Shown here piece after piece: positions 25,466-34,104 of a DNA stretch of 35,057 nucleotides. The translations under genes were made by a program, and so were the position numbers. The first letter of the stretch is position 1. Each line of letters opens with the position of its first letter. The stretch comes from Gammaproteobacteria bacterium. Its GTDB lineage: Bacteria; Pseudomonadota; Gammaproteobacteria; Chromatiales; Chromatiaceae. The notes under the pieces were generated by a model, which saw only the letters and a list, made by a program, of their open reading frames with translations, was not told where the DNA came from and did not search any database. Location of the stretch: positions 1 through 35,057 of the forward strand of contig JAAGZL010000329.1 of the NCBI GenBank assembly GCA_024206335.1, given 5' to 3'.

Positions 25466-28168
25466 CTAATGATCCTTGCGGATGGCCACCGCCACCACCT
25501 TGTACTCTGGGGTCATGCTGAACTCATCCATTACGCCGCTGGTTATATGATTGATGGCGATCTCCGGGTAGTGGAAGGTGGTAAATAGTACCCCCGGCTT
25601 CACCTCGTCCGAGAGTTGTGCCCTGACATGTGTGGTCCCCTGACGTGAGCTAATCTCCACCAGGTCACCATCCGCAATGTTGTGTGCTGAGGCGTCGGCA
25701 GGATTGATTAGCAGCCAGTCTTGCGCCACCAGTTCGCGGTTGGGCGTGCGCCGGGTCATGCTGCCGCAGTTGTAGTGTTCCAGAATGCGCCCAGTGGTTA
25801 GAATGTAGGGATAGGGTTCCGGTTTGGGCTCCAGTTCCGGGCTCTCTTCAAAGGTGAAAAATCTGAAGCGTCCCAGGCCCAGGTTGAAACTTTCCCGGTG
25901 CAGGATCTGGGTATCACTGCCGTCGGCCAGTACCGGCCACTGCTTGCCATTGTCCCCAAGGTTATCCCAGGTCACGCCGGCAAAGAACGGCACCACCTGT
26001 GATATCTCCTGCAGGTGCAGGGCCGGATCATATCCAGGCTGTTTGAACCCCATATGGTTCATGACATCCACAATGATCTGTCCATCGGGCCTGGTCCCCT
26101 CCAGGGGTTTCACCACCTGGTTTACCCGCTGGATGCGGCGCTCGCCGTTGGTGAAGGTGCCACTCTTCTCAAAGTGGGAGGAGGCAGGGAGTACCACATC
26201 GGCCATGGCCGCGGTTTCGGTCATGAACAGCTCCTGTACTACCAGGAGGTCCAACTGTTTGAGGGAGCGCTTTACCTCGCATGAGTTGGGGTCGGTCTGG
26301 AGCATATCCTCGCCTACTACCCACATCGCCTTGAGTCTGCCTGCACGGGCGGCCTGGAACATTTCGGGGATCTTGTAACCGACTCTCTCCGGTACCGCCT
26401 GGCCGTATGTTTCCAGATAGTGTGCCTTGATGTCATCCCGGGTGTAGTCCAGATAGCCTGCACCCAGATTGGGTTGTACCCCCATGTCGGCAGCACCCTG
26501 TACATTGTTCTGTCCGCGCAGGGGGTTGATTCCGACGCCGGGGCGACCGATGTTTCCGGTCAGCATGGCCAGGGCGGCAATCAGCATCACCGCCTTGCTG
26601 CCCTGGAAGTGTTCGGTCACACCCAGGCCGTGGAACTCCATGGCCTGCTCTGCCTCTGCATAGATCCGGGCCGCCTGATGCACCTGTGCCCGCTCCACGC
26701 CGGTTATCGATTCCAGGTGGTCCAGGTCGGCCTCTAATATTTGTTGGCGAAATTCCGCAAAACCCTCGGTGCGTTCGGCGATAAATGTATCATCCTGCAG
26801 CCCCTCCTGGAGGATGTAGTAGAGCAGCATATTGAGCATGGCCACGTTGGAGCCGGGGCGCAGTTGCAGATGGATGGTGGCGATGCGGGCCAGGTCGGTC
26901 ACCCTGGGGTCGATGACAATCATCGGTACACCCTTCAGGGCGCGCTGACGCAGCTTGCTGCCGGTTACCGGATGGGCGGCACCTGGGTTGGCCCCGATCA
27001 CCAGCAGGCAGTCGGCCAGTTCGATCTCGTCGATGGAATTGGTGGCCGCGCCGGTGCCGTAGGTCTGCTGCATGCCGTAGGCGGTGGGGGCGTGACACAC
27101 CCGGGCGCAGCCGTCTATGTTATTAGTCCCTACTACCAGGCGCATGAACTTCTGCATCAGGTAGTTCTCTTCATTGGTGCAACGGGCGGAGGAGATGCCG
27201 GCAATGGCGTCCGGGCCGTGGTTTGCGCCAATCTGTTGCAGATGCGCTGTGATGTAATCCAGTGCCTCATCCCAGCTTGCCGGTTGCAGTTTGCCGTTGC
27301 GACGAATCAGCGGCTGGCGTAGGCGTTCGGGGTGGTTGTAGTAGGAGAAGGCGTAGCGCCCTTTTACGCAGGTGTGACCGGCGTTGACCGCTGCATCCTC
27401 CGGGGCCTGGATTGCCTGCACCTCTCCATTGGTTACCAATACCTCCAGATTACAACCTACTCCACAGTAGGTGCAGACGGTACGTACTGTTTTATCGGCC
27501 TCTATGGTCTTGGCCCGGTAGTGGTCGCTCAGGGCGTTAGTGGGGCAGGTCTGGACACAGCGGCCGCAAGAGACACACTCTGAGTCCTTAAAACTCTGGT
27601 CCAGGGAGCGGATGATACGGCTGGCATAGCCACGTCCATACATGGAAAGTACGAACTCACCCTGTACCTCGTCACAGGACCGGATGCAGCGATAGCAGTT
27701 GATGCACTCGGTGGCATCGAAGCGGATATAGGGGTGGTCCTGATCCACAGATTTACTGGAGCTGCCTTTCGGAAAGCGCACCTTGTTCAAACCATAGTGC
27801 TGCAACAGCCTTTGAAAGGGTGTTGGCTTTTCCCCTGGCAGTGGTTGTAGTTTTTCATCTGGGTAGTCACTGAGGAGTAGCTCCACAATATTGCCGCGCA
27901 GACGTTCTATCCGTTCGCTAGCATGCCAGATGTGCTGGCCTGCTGTAACCGGGGTATGGCAAGCTGCTACCACCCGACGTGCGCCATCCTCGCTGGAGGA
28001 AATTTCCACGCTGCACAGACGGCAGGATCCAAAGGGCTCCAGCGCTGGGTCGTGGCACAGTACCGGGATGGTTTCGCTACCTAGATGCCGGGACACAAAA
28101 GTGTAGATGGTTTCGCCGGTATTGAAATGGTAAGGATGGCCGTCGATAAGGGCGTTGTTCTCTAGCAT
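25466..28168 (-). CDS. NAD-type formate dehydrogenase, molybdenum (alpha) subunit, Cys form
   Basis: A 900-residue molybdopterin oxidoreductase that oxidises formate to CO2. A NuoG-like front binds Fe-S clusters: 2Fe-2S Cys38, 49, 52, 70; two 4Fe-4S sets CINCYRCIRSC (155-165) and CVSCGRCVQTC (198-208). The catalytic part begins with a 4Fe-4S set CTYCGVGC (232-239) plus Cys267 before Lys269. The Mo ligand is Cys358 (RVCHAP) followed by His359, at the place of selenocysteine in E. coli FdhF. The C-terminal dinucleotide-binding domain (LTTGRILEHYNCGSMTRRTPN) is complete. There is no signal peptide, so it is cytosolic. The gene overlaps the upstream subunit gene by one base (TGATG). The closest named homologue is FdsA/FdhA. 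Confidence 0.93.
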   Translation of the reverse strand: MLENNALIDGHPYHFNTGETIYTFVSRHLGSETIPVLCHDPALEPFGSCRLCSVEISSSEDGARRVVAACHTPVTAGQHIWHASERIERLRGNIVELLLSDYPDEKLQPLPGEKPTPFQRLLQHYGLNKVRFPKGSSSKSVDQDHPYIRFDATECINCYRCIRSCDEVQGEFVLSMYGRGYASRIIRSLDQSFKDSECVSCGRCVQTCPTNALSDHYRAKTIEADKTVRTVCTYCGVGCNLEVLVTNGEVQAIQAPEDAAVNAGHTCVKGRYAFSYYNHPERLRQPLIRRNGKLQPASWDEALDYITAHLQQIGANHGPDAIAGISSARCTNEENYLMQKFMRLVVGTNNIDGCARVCHAPTAYGMQQTYGTGAATNSIDEIELADCLLVIGANPGAAHPVTGSKLRQRALKGVPMIVIDPRVTDLARIATIHLQLRPGSNVAMLNMLLYYILQEGLQDDTFIAERTEGFAEFRQQILEADLDHLESITGVERAQVHQAARIYAEAEQAMEFHGLGVTEHFQGSKAVMLIAALAMLTGNIGRPGVGINPLRGQNNVQGAADMGVQPNLGAGYLDYTRDDIKAHYLETYGQAVPERVGYKIPEMFQAARAGRLKAMWVVGEDMLQTDPNSCEVKRSLKQLDLLVVQELFMTETAAMADVVLPASSHFEKSGTFTNGERRIQRVNQVVKPLEGTRPDGQIIVDVMNHMGFKQPGYDPALHLQEISQVVPFFAGVTWDNLGDNGKQWPVLADGSDTQILHRESFNLGLGRFRFFTFEESPELEPKPEPYPYILTTGRILEHYNCGSMTRRTPNRELVAQDWLLINPADASAHNIADGDLVEISSRQGTTHVRAQLSDEVKPGVLFTTFHYPEIAINHITSGVMDEFSMTPEYKVVAVAIRKDH

Positions 28169-29799
28169 CAGTAGCCACCACCATCAACAAACGCTGTCAG
28201 CTCATCTGCGAAGTACTCCAGGATATTGCGGGCGGGGAGTGGCAGTCCACCCCCCAGGGCACAGAGTGAGCCCAGTTCTAGGGTCTCCAGCAGATCGTTG
28301 AAGCAGTCACTATCCAGCTGTTGTTCTGGTGTGGCCTGTTGCAACATCTCTGCACCCTTGCGGGTCCCAATGCGACAGGGCACACACTTGCCACAGGACT
28401 CGCTGGCCATGTACTCAAATAGATGGCGCAGAAAATCCAGCATGGGAAATGTATCTGGGATGGCAATGATCCCGGCGTGACCCAGGAGAAATCCGGCGTC
28501 AGCAAACGATTCAAAATCCAGGGATAGCTCGGTGTTCTTGGTTATGGGCAGTACCCCACCCAGTGGTCCGCCCACCTGCAGGGCCTTTACCTTGTGACGG
28601 AAACCACCGGCAAGCTTATGGATTAGATCATCCAATGGTAGTCCCATATCCACCTCATAGACCCCTGGATGGACGAAACTGTGGTCCAGGGAGACCAGCT
28701 TGGTGCCGGTGCTGCGTTGAGTGCCGACAGCGGCAAAGGCGGCTCCGCCATGCTTGATGATCCAGGGAATGGCGGCGAAGGTCTCCACGTTGCTCAGTAG
28801 GGTGGGTTGGCCGAACAGACCTTCTTGGGCCGGGTAGGGCGGGCGTACCCGTACCTCCGGGCGCAGCCCTTCAATGGAGTTGAGTAAAGCCGTCTCCTCA
28901 CCGCACACATAGGAGCCCGCCCCTTTCACCATGTGGAACTCAAATCCGTACTCTGCATAGGTGGTGGTGCGGCGATACTGCTCGATTGCCTGCTCAATAA
29001 GCTCCAAGGCCTCGGGGTACTCCGCGCGGATGTAAAGAAAGCCGTGGCTGGAGCCACAGGCAAGTCCGGCGGCCAGCATCCCCCCAAGTACGCGCTGTGG
29101 CTGTTGCTCCAGCAGGTAGCGGTCACTGAAGGCTCCTGGATCCCCTTCATCAGCGTTGCACACAATATACTTTTTCTCTGCAGGGGTGGTGGTGCAGGCC
29201 TTGAGTTTGGTTATAAAGGGGAAGCCGGCGCCACCGCGTCCCCTTAGCCCAGAGGTCTCCAATTGCGGAATTACCTGAGTGCTATATTTGACAATTAGTT
29301 GGTAGAAGGCCCCAATATTGCCTATATCCTGTCCAAATACATTGATGGATGCTGCGGTGAAGAATGGAATCTGTTCCCTGGGTATGTTCTCTCCGTCCAA
29401 GACCCTGGGAAGCTCTTTCCTTGTGTGCTGATCCAAGGTCAGGCCTTGGGCCTGCATCCCTCCACCATGGTAGCAGCGTCCAACGCAGGCCATCTCCCCA
29501 ACCTCGTCATGGCTGTATTGAGATGCAAGTAGATCGTGGGTGGCTGAGGTCTGTTCTGACAACATGCAGGCGGTACCGGTGCAGCGATAGGCCTGTTTGC
29601 CTGAATTTGAGGTCTGGAGAAAATCATAAAAGGAGCTGGAACCGAGGATGATGCCTGGAGCCAGCAGTCGTTCCTGTGCGATGTTGCGTATCTGTTGCTG
29701 GGTTAAGGTACCGTCAGTTGTAGCCTCAGCGGTAATGGAACTGAATAGAGTATGGTGTTCTGGATATCTGGCGCTCAGGGCGCGTAGATTCTTGGACAT
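28168..29799 (-). CDS. Formate dehydrogenase NAD-binding subunit (NuoE-NuoF-like fusion)
   Basis: A 543-residue diaphorase subunit. The N-terminal part (about 1-125) is a NuoE-like thioredoxin-fold domain with a 2Fe-2S set of Cys73, Cys78, Cys105 and Cys109. The rest is NuoF: GLRGRGGAGFP (184-194) for NADH, GAGSYVCGEETALLNSIEG for FMN, and a 4Fe-4S set of Cys469, 472, 475 and 513 (ESCGKCVPC, SLCALGG). It passes formate electrons from the molybdenum subunit to NAD+. In FdsGBA-type enzymes the NuoE part is a separate gene; here it is fused. AAGGA lies 9 bases before the ATG at 29799. No fdhD, fdsC or molybdenum cofactor genes lie nearby. Confidence 0.92.
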   Translation of the reverse strand: MSKNLRALSARYPEHHTLFSSITAEATTDGTLTQQQIRNIAQERLLAPGIILGSSSFYDFLQTSNSGKQAYRCTGTACMLSEQTSATHDLLASQYSHDEVGEMACVGRCYHGGGMQAQGLTLDQHTRKELPRVLDGENIPREQIPFFTAASINVFGQDIGNIGAFYQLIVKYSTQVIPQLETSGLRGRGGAGFPFITKLKACTTTPAEKKYIVCNADEGDPGAFSDRYLLEQQPQRVLGGMLAAGLACGSSHGFLYIRAEYPEALELIEQAIEQYRRTTTYAEYGFEFHMVKGAGSYVCGEETALLNSIEGLRPEVRVRPPYPAQEGLFGQPTLLSNVETFAAIPWIIKHGGAAFAAVGTQRSTGTKLVSLDHSFVHPGVYEVDMGLPLDDLIHKLAGGFRHKVKALQVGGPLGGVLPITKNTELSLDFESFADAGFLLGHAGIIAIPDTFPMLDFLRHLFEYMASESCGKCVPCRIGTRKGAEMLQQATPEQQLDSDCFNDLLETLELGSLCALGGGLPLPARNILEYFADELTAFVDGGGY

Positions 29800-29923
29800 G
29801 CAGGATTATCCTTGGGCTTGCTTCGTCATTATGATGCCAGATTATGTGGAATAGGGATAACCAAAAAACAGTGGATTGGATCTGTGTGCATGGAAATAAC
29901 TTGGTGATATAAGGTTTTTAGTC

Positions 29924-29944
29924 ACTTTTGACTTTTGACTTTTG
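29924..29944. repeat. Three tandem copies of ACTTTTG
   Basis: Perfect 7-base units at 29924-29930, 29931-29937 and 29938-29944, with a partial fourth (ACTTG). It lies 125-145 bases upstream of the formate dehydrogenase operon start (minus strand), in its likely promoter region. A slippage-prone tract or binding site is possible. Confidence 0.7.
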
Positions 29945-29989
29945 ACTTGAAACATTACCCGATACATCTACGATCCTTAGTGAGTATGT

Positions 29990-30172
29990 ATGAAAGTATT
30001 TGAGGATTTAGGTCTGCCAGTTCCCCGCATGCATCACCTTAATAGTTGCTGCTATAAGGGGTTATCTGGGTCGAAAAAACGATTCGTCACTGGGGCATCA
30101 ATTATTATGGTTGGGGGTTTGGCTGCGTTTCAATATATGAGTACTGGATACTCATTGATGGATGATGGGTAA
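29990..30172 (+). CDS. Possible small membrane protein (doubtful)
   Basis: A 60-residue frame with one hydrophobic segment (about 33-50: VTGASIIMVGGLAAFQYM) and a basic run (SKKRF) before it, giving the pattern of a single-pass protein. There is no convincing ribosome site before the ATG at 29990, and no family is recognised. It may be spurious. Confidence 0.3.
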   Translation: MKVFEDLGLPVPRMHHLNSCCYKGLSGSKKRFVTGASIIMVGGLAAFQYMSTGYSLMDDG

Positions 30173-30208
30173 TGTTATTTTGCTGGTATTTATGGGTAAA
30201 AGGCAGGG

Positions 30209-30433
30209 TTAGCAATGATTTTCTTGTGGCGACTCTTCCTGCTGGCATTTAACGACGTTAATTCCAGGCGATTGAGTACAATCCTTAGCTAGCGCCTTGC
30301 CCTCATCCTGCACTCGCACCCGATCGTTACCTGTGAGATCCTCCTTGTCGCTGAGCAACGCCAAAAGCTCATCCTGGCGTAGTGCATCATGATTATTCAG
30401 CTCGGTTGCCCCTTCAATGTGACTGGCTGTGAT
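30209..30433 (-). pseudogene. Possible remnant of a coding sequence without a normal start
   Basis: The minus-strand frame between a TAA (30434-30436) and a TAA at 30209-30211 reads as a plausible hydrophilic protein end (ATELNNHDALRQDELLALLS, later CTQSPGINVVKCQQE) with no ATG in frame. Its amino-acid composition looks coding, but I cannot assign a family. It may be a degraded gene or chance. It fills most of the 311-base gap upstream of the DctB-like gene. Confidence 0.25.
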
Positions 30434-30483
30434 TTATTGAGAATGATCGATCTCTGGGACAGAACAACCGTTGGCGGAGTCTA

Positions 30484-32334
30484 ATGATGAATGTTTTGAC
30501 GAATATCCGCAAAAATAGCCTTTATCGGCATCGATATCTGTCGCTACTTGTGATTGCAGTTACGGTATTGTCTCTATGGCAGATAGGTAAATGGAGCCGG
30601 GAAGCGGCGCTTGGTGATCTGCAGGAAGCCAATAGGCAGGAGTTGCATCGTTACGTACAGCATTTGCAGGGGAAGTTGGAAAAGTATGAGTTCCTTCCAG
30701 GTGTGCTGGCGACCAACAAACGCCTGGTGCATCTGCTACAGAATCCGAGTGACCGTGAGCGTATAGAGGCGTTAAACCGCTATCTTGAAACCCTAAATCA
30801 GCTTACCGGAACATCTGATATCTATCTGATGGATGCGGAAGGCTTGACTGTCGCCGCCAGCAATTGGGCATCAGAGCGGCCATTTGTTGGCGCTAACTTT
30901 AGCTACCGGCCATATTTCCAGGAAGCGATGAAGGGCCATTTGGGACGATATTTTGCGCTTGGGACGACCTCCAACAAACGCGGTTACTACTTCGCTTATC
31001 CGGTCAGGTGGGAGAAGAAGATTCTCGGAGCGGTGGTTATCAAGATCAATATGGCCCCTATCGAAAACAGTTGGGGAGTTTCGGACGACGAGCTGCTGGT
31101 AACAGATCCCGATGGGGTGGTCTTTATCACGACCCGTAAAGAGTGGCGCTACAGAACATTAAGTCCGCTGAAGCCAAAAGTGCTCAACCGCATCCGGGGG
31201 AGCCGCCGTTATGCAGACGAACCCATTACAAACCTGCCTATTAGGACCGAAACAAGATGGGAAGGTAACCGTATCGTGAGAATAGGAGAAGCAGACCGCC
31301 AAGAGTACTTGGTCCAGGAAGCAGCCATGCCTCATGCGGGATGGCAGGTGCATATTCTCAGCCGGTTAGAGCCGGTCAACCAACAGGTGCTACGGGTTGT
31401 GTTATTTGCGGCCATTCTGTTTCTGGCCGTTCTGCTGTTAGTGCTGTTCTTGACCCAACGTCGCCATCGGTCAAGGGAGATAGCCAGATTAGAACGCCAG
31501 TCTAAGGAGACGCTGGTGTCTCGGGTCAAGGAGCAGACTCGTGATATCACTGAAGCCAATATTAGCCTGACTCGCGAGATCGAGCAGCATCGACAGACCG
31601 AGTCAGAGCTGCAGCAAACCCAGAATGAACTCATACAGTCAGCCAAGCTTGCGGTCATCGGGCAGATGTCAACGGGAATCAGTCATGAACTCAACCAGCC
31701 GTTGGCAGCTATGCGTTCGTACGCGGACAATGCTCTTACTCTCTTCCAGCGTGACCGACGCGAAGAGGTTGAGTGGAATTTGTTGCAGATTTCCAAGTTG
31801 ACTGAACGCATGGCCCAGATCAGCTCGCAATTGAAAGTATTCTCCCGGAAAACTGCCGGCAGAAAGTCAGAGGTATCGGTAATCGCTGTTATCGAGGATT
31901 CATTGCGTCTGCTATCCTCACGCATAAAACAGACCAGAATCGAATGGGAGCCTCCTTCGGAGCAGTTGTACGTTCTGGCCAATATGGTACAGCTGGAGCA
32001 GGTGCTGGTAAATCTGATTGGCAATGCACTACACGCAGTGGATGGTGCGACTGAGCCGTTTGTAAGTATCAAGGCGAGCCGCAGCCGGGACGGCAGATGT
32101 GTATCTATTCGAATTCGGGATAATGGTGAGGGTATTCCGGTGAATCTGTTGGAACGCATATTCGATCCGTTTTTCACAACTAAGGAGGAGGGGCAGGGCC
32201 TGGGTCTTGGGCTTTCCATCTCGCTGCGCATTGTTGAAGCCATGGACGGTAAGCTGGAGGCGAGCAACCAATCTCGGATAGGCGCGTTGTTTTCCATTGA
32301 ACTACCTGCGGTAGCACTGCCCGAAAGTGCGTGA
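30484..32334 (+). CDS. dctB: DctB-like sensor histidine kinase
   Basis: A 616-residue membrane kinase. TM1 (19-36) and TM2 (about 300-322) enclose a double-Cache sensor whose motifs ANFSYRPYFQEAMKG and GRYFALGTTSNKRGYYFAYPV are those of DctB C4-dicarboxylate sensors. A coiled coil leads to HisKA with His401 (ISHELNQPLAAMRSYADNA), then the HATPase (LIGNALHAVDG; DNGEGIP; GLGLGLSIS). It phosphorylates the DctD-like regulator encoded 97 bases downstream. ATG at 30484 or the next codon; GGAG lies 6 bases upstream. The usual ligands are succinate, malate or fumarate, but here the adjacent transporter is TAXI-type, so the signal could differ. Confidence 0.92.
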   Translation: MMNVLTNIRKNSLYRHRYLSLLVIAVTVLSLWQIGKWSREAALGDLQEANRQELHRYVQHLQGKLEKYEFLPGVLATNKRLVHLLQNPSDRERIEALNRYLETLNQLTGTSDIYLMDAEGLTVAASNWASERPFVGANFSYRPYFQEAMKGHLGRYFALGTTSNKRGYYFAYPVRWEKKILGAVVIKINMAPIENSWGVSDDELLVTDPDGVVFITTRKEWRYRTLSPLKPKVLNRIRGSRRYADEPITNLPIRTETRWEGNRIVRIGEADRQEYLVQEAAMPHAGWQVHILSRLEPVNQQVLRVVLFAAILFLAVLLLVLFLTQRRHRSREIARLERQSKETLVSRVKEQTRDITEANISLTREIEQHRQTESELQQTQNELIQSAKLAVIGQMSTGISHELNQPLAAMRSYADNALTLFQRDRREEVEWNLLQISKLTERMAQISSQLKVFSRKTAGRKSEVSVIAVIEDSLRLLSSRIKQTRIEWEPPSEQLYVLANMVQLEQVLVNLIGNALHAVDGATEPFVSIKASRSRDGRCVSIRIRDNGEGIPVNLLERIFDPFFTTKEEGQGLGLGLSISLRIVEAMDGKLEASNQSRIGALFSIELPAVALPESA

Positions 32335-32430
32335 CCCACTTTCGGGCCAATTCTGGCGGTTGCAGACCATCGTTAAGTGCTGCAAGCTGGAGTTGTCGGT
32401 AATCCGTTGGAAGGGGTGTTTTTTATTACG

Positions 32431-33786
32431 ATGAGTGACAAAGAGAAAGTCCTGTTCATAGACGATGAGAAGCATATTCGCATCGCTAACCGGCAGACCC
32501 TTGAACTGGGAGGTTTCGACGTTCAGTGTTTCAGCAACGCCGAGCAGATCCTTCCTATCCTCTCTCTGGATTGGCCTGGCGTGGTGGTCTGTGACATCAG
32601 AATGCCAGGGATGGATGGGCTGACGCTGCTGCAAAAAGCCCGGACCATCGACCGTGACCTGCCGGTGATTCTGATTACCGGGCATGGTGATATCTCCATG
32701 GCTGTCAATGCCATCCGTGACGGTGCTTATGATTTTATCGAAAAACCCTTTGCTCCCGATAGTCTGCTGAAAACGGTTCGGCGAGCCATGGACAAACGCA
32801 ATCTTACCCTGGAAAATCGTTCTCTGCGGACAGAGCTGGAGGCCCATAGTGTACCCGGGCCACGCATCATAGGGCGTACCTCGGCGATGCAGCGTTTGCG
32901 TGCCACCATAGCCCAGATTGGTGATACCAATGTCGATGTATTGCTGCTGGGGGAGACTGGTACCGGCAAGGAGCTGGTTGCCCGTTCCATGCACGAGCAC
33001 TCTATTCGCCGTGACCATAACTTCGTTGCAGTCAACTGCGGCGCGGTGCCGGAAAATCTGATTGAGAGTGAGCTGTTCGGCCACGAGGCAGGGGCGTTCA
33101 CAGGCGCCAGTGAACGCCGCATCGGCAAATTTGAACACGCGAGCCGAGGGACCCTGTTTCTTGACGAAATCGAGAGCATGCCCCTTGCGGTTCAGATCAA
33201 GCTGCTACGAGTGCTACAGGAGAGGGAGCTCGAGCGTATTGGCTCCAACAAGTTGATCGACTTGGATATCCGGGTGATCGCCGCCACCAAGCTGGACCTC
33301 AAGGAACTGGCCGGCCAAGGTAAATTCAGAGAAGATCTCTACTACCGGCTCAATGTGGTGGCAATCGAGATCCCGCCATTGCGGGACCGCCGCGAGGATA
33401 TTCCCCTGCTGTTTCATCACTTTCTGCTGGTGGCTATTGCGAGATACCAGCGTGAAGCACCTGTGCCGGGCCATGACACGGTACAGGCCTTGCTCGGCTA
33501 TGATTGGCCCGGGAATGTGCGCGAACTGCGCAATATGGCAGAGCGTTACGTACTGCTCGGCGATAGTTGCGGTTATAACCTAGAGCATCTGATGCATGGC
33601 AGTGACGGTGATGCGGCCATTACTTTGCCGGAACAGGTGGAGTGTTTCGAAAAGAGCCTGATCCAACAGGCGCTGGCCGCCTACAATGGCAACATCAAGG
33701 AGACCATGGATTCACTGGGCCTGCCTCGCAAGACACTCTATGACAAAATGCGTAAGTTTGGCTTGGATAAAGCCGATTACAAATAG
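32431..33786 (+). CDS. dctD: DctD-like sigma-54 response regulator
   Basis: A 451-residue NtrC-family activator. The receiver domain (1-120) has Asp11-Asp12, phospho-acceptor Asp55 (VVCDIRMPGMDG) and Lys105. The AAA+ domain has Walker A GETGTGKE (174-181), the sigma-54-contacting GAFTGA (221-226) and Walker B LFLDE (242-246). The C-terminus is a Fis-type helix-turn-helix (NGNIKETMDSLGLPRKTLYDKM). I start it at the ATG 32431, which opens the normal receiver N-terminus; a GTG at 32377 would add 18 atypical residues. With its kinase it would activate the sigma-54 promoter found 154 bases downstream. Confidence 0.94.
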   Translation: MSDKEKVLFIDDEKHIRIANRQTLELGGFDVQCFSNAEQILPILSLDWPGVVVCDIRMPGMDGLTLLQKARTIDRDLPVILITGHGDISMAVNAIRDGAYDFIEKPFAPDSLLKTVRRAMDKRNLTLENRSLRTELEAHSVPGPRIIGRTSAMQRLRATIAQIGDTNVDVLLLGETGTGKELVARSMHEHSIRRDHNFVAVNCGAVPENLIESELFGHEAGAFTGASERRIGKFEHASRGTLFLDEIESMPLAVQIKLLRVLQERELERIGSNKLIDLDIRVIAATKLDLKELAGQGKFREDLYYRLNVVAIEIPPLRDRREDIPLLFHHFLLVAIARYQREAPVPGHDTVQALLGYDWPGNVRELRNMAERYVLLGDSCGYNLEHLMHGSDGDAAITLPEQVECFEKSLIQQALAAYNGNIKETMDSLGLPRKTLYDKMRKFGLDKADYK

Positions 33787-33800
33787 TGGCGACATGCTCG

Positions 33801-33853
33801 AATCGGCGGAAATACCGTCATCTGAAGCTTTCAAATCGGCGGTTTACCGCCAG
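33801..33853 (+). promoter_or_regulatory. Two dyad sites, likely upstream activator sites
   Basis: AATCGGCGG..TACCGTC (33801-33819) and AATCGGCGGTTTACCGCC (33835-33852) share the left half and have CGG/CCG inverted arms; the second contains the perfect dyad GGCGGTTTACCGCC. They lie about 33 bases (three helical turns) apart and roughly 90-140 bases upstream of the sigma-54 promoter. That is the usual position for enhancer sites of an NtrC/DctD-type activator, here the protein encoded just upstream. Confidence 0.6.
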
Positions 33854-33939
33854 TTTACGCTGACTCATCTCTCCACTCCTGTCCGGTTTTTGAAGTGAAT
33901 CTGCATAGCTGTCCTGGTATTTTGCGAATGACAGGATTC

Positions 33940-33955
33940 TGGCCTCATTTTTGCA
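33940..33955 (+). promoter_or_regulatory. Sigma-54 promoter of the TAXI receptor gene
   Basis: TGGCCTCATTTTTGCA matches the sigma-54 -24/-12 consensus (TGGCAC-N5-TTGCW), with GG at 33941-33942 and GC at 33953-33954 exactly ten bases apart. Transcription would begin near 33966, leaving a leader of about 140 bases. A sigma-70-like TTGACA (34022-34027) with a weak TAGCTT 17 bases on may add basal expression. Confidence 0.75.
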
Positions 33956-34104
33956 ATACGTTGCTGTACCCTGGAGGTCAGCCGAGCTGAAGATTCAACA
34001 CTTAAGTACCTGCGTATGAAATTGACATCCGCTGATGCCAGGAGTAGCTTGGAATTTGTGTATTTGCAGGTTTTTTTCGAATAATGGTTTGGAGGAGTTA
34101 AATA

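Noticed and set aside
30421-30440. Sigma-54 promoter before the DctB-like gene
   Set aside because: A TGGC word is present, but there is no GC at the required ten-base distance.
33835-33852. Terminator for the DctD-like gene
   Set aside because: The dyad has no U-run after it and resembles the site at 33801, so a protein-binding role is preferred.
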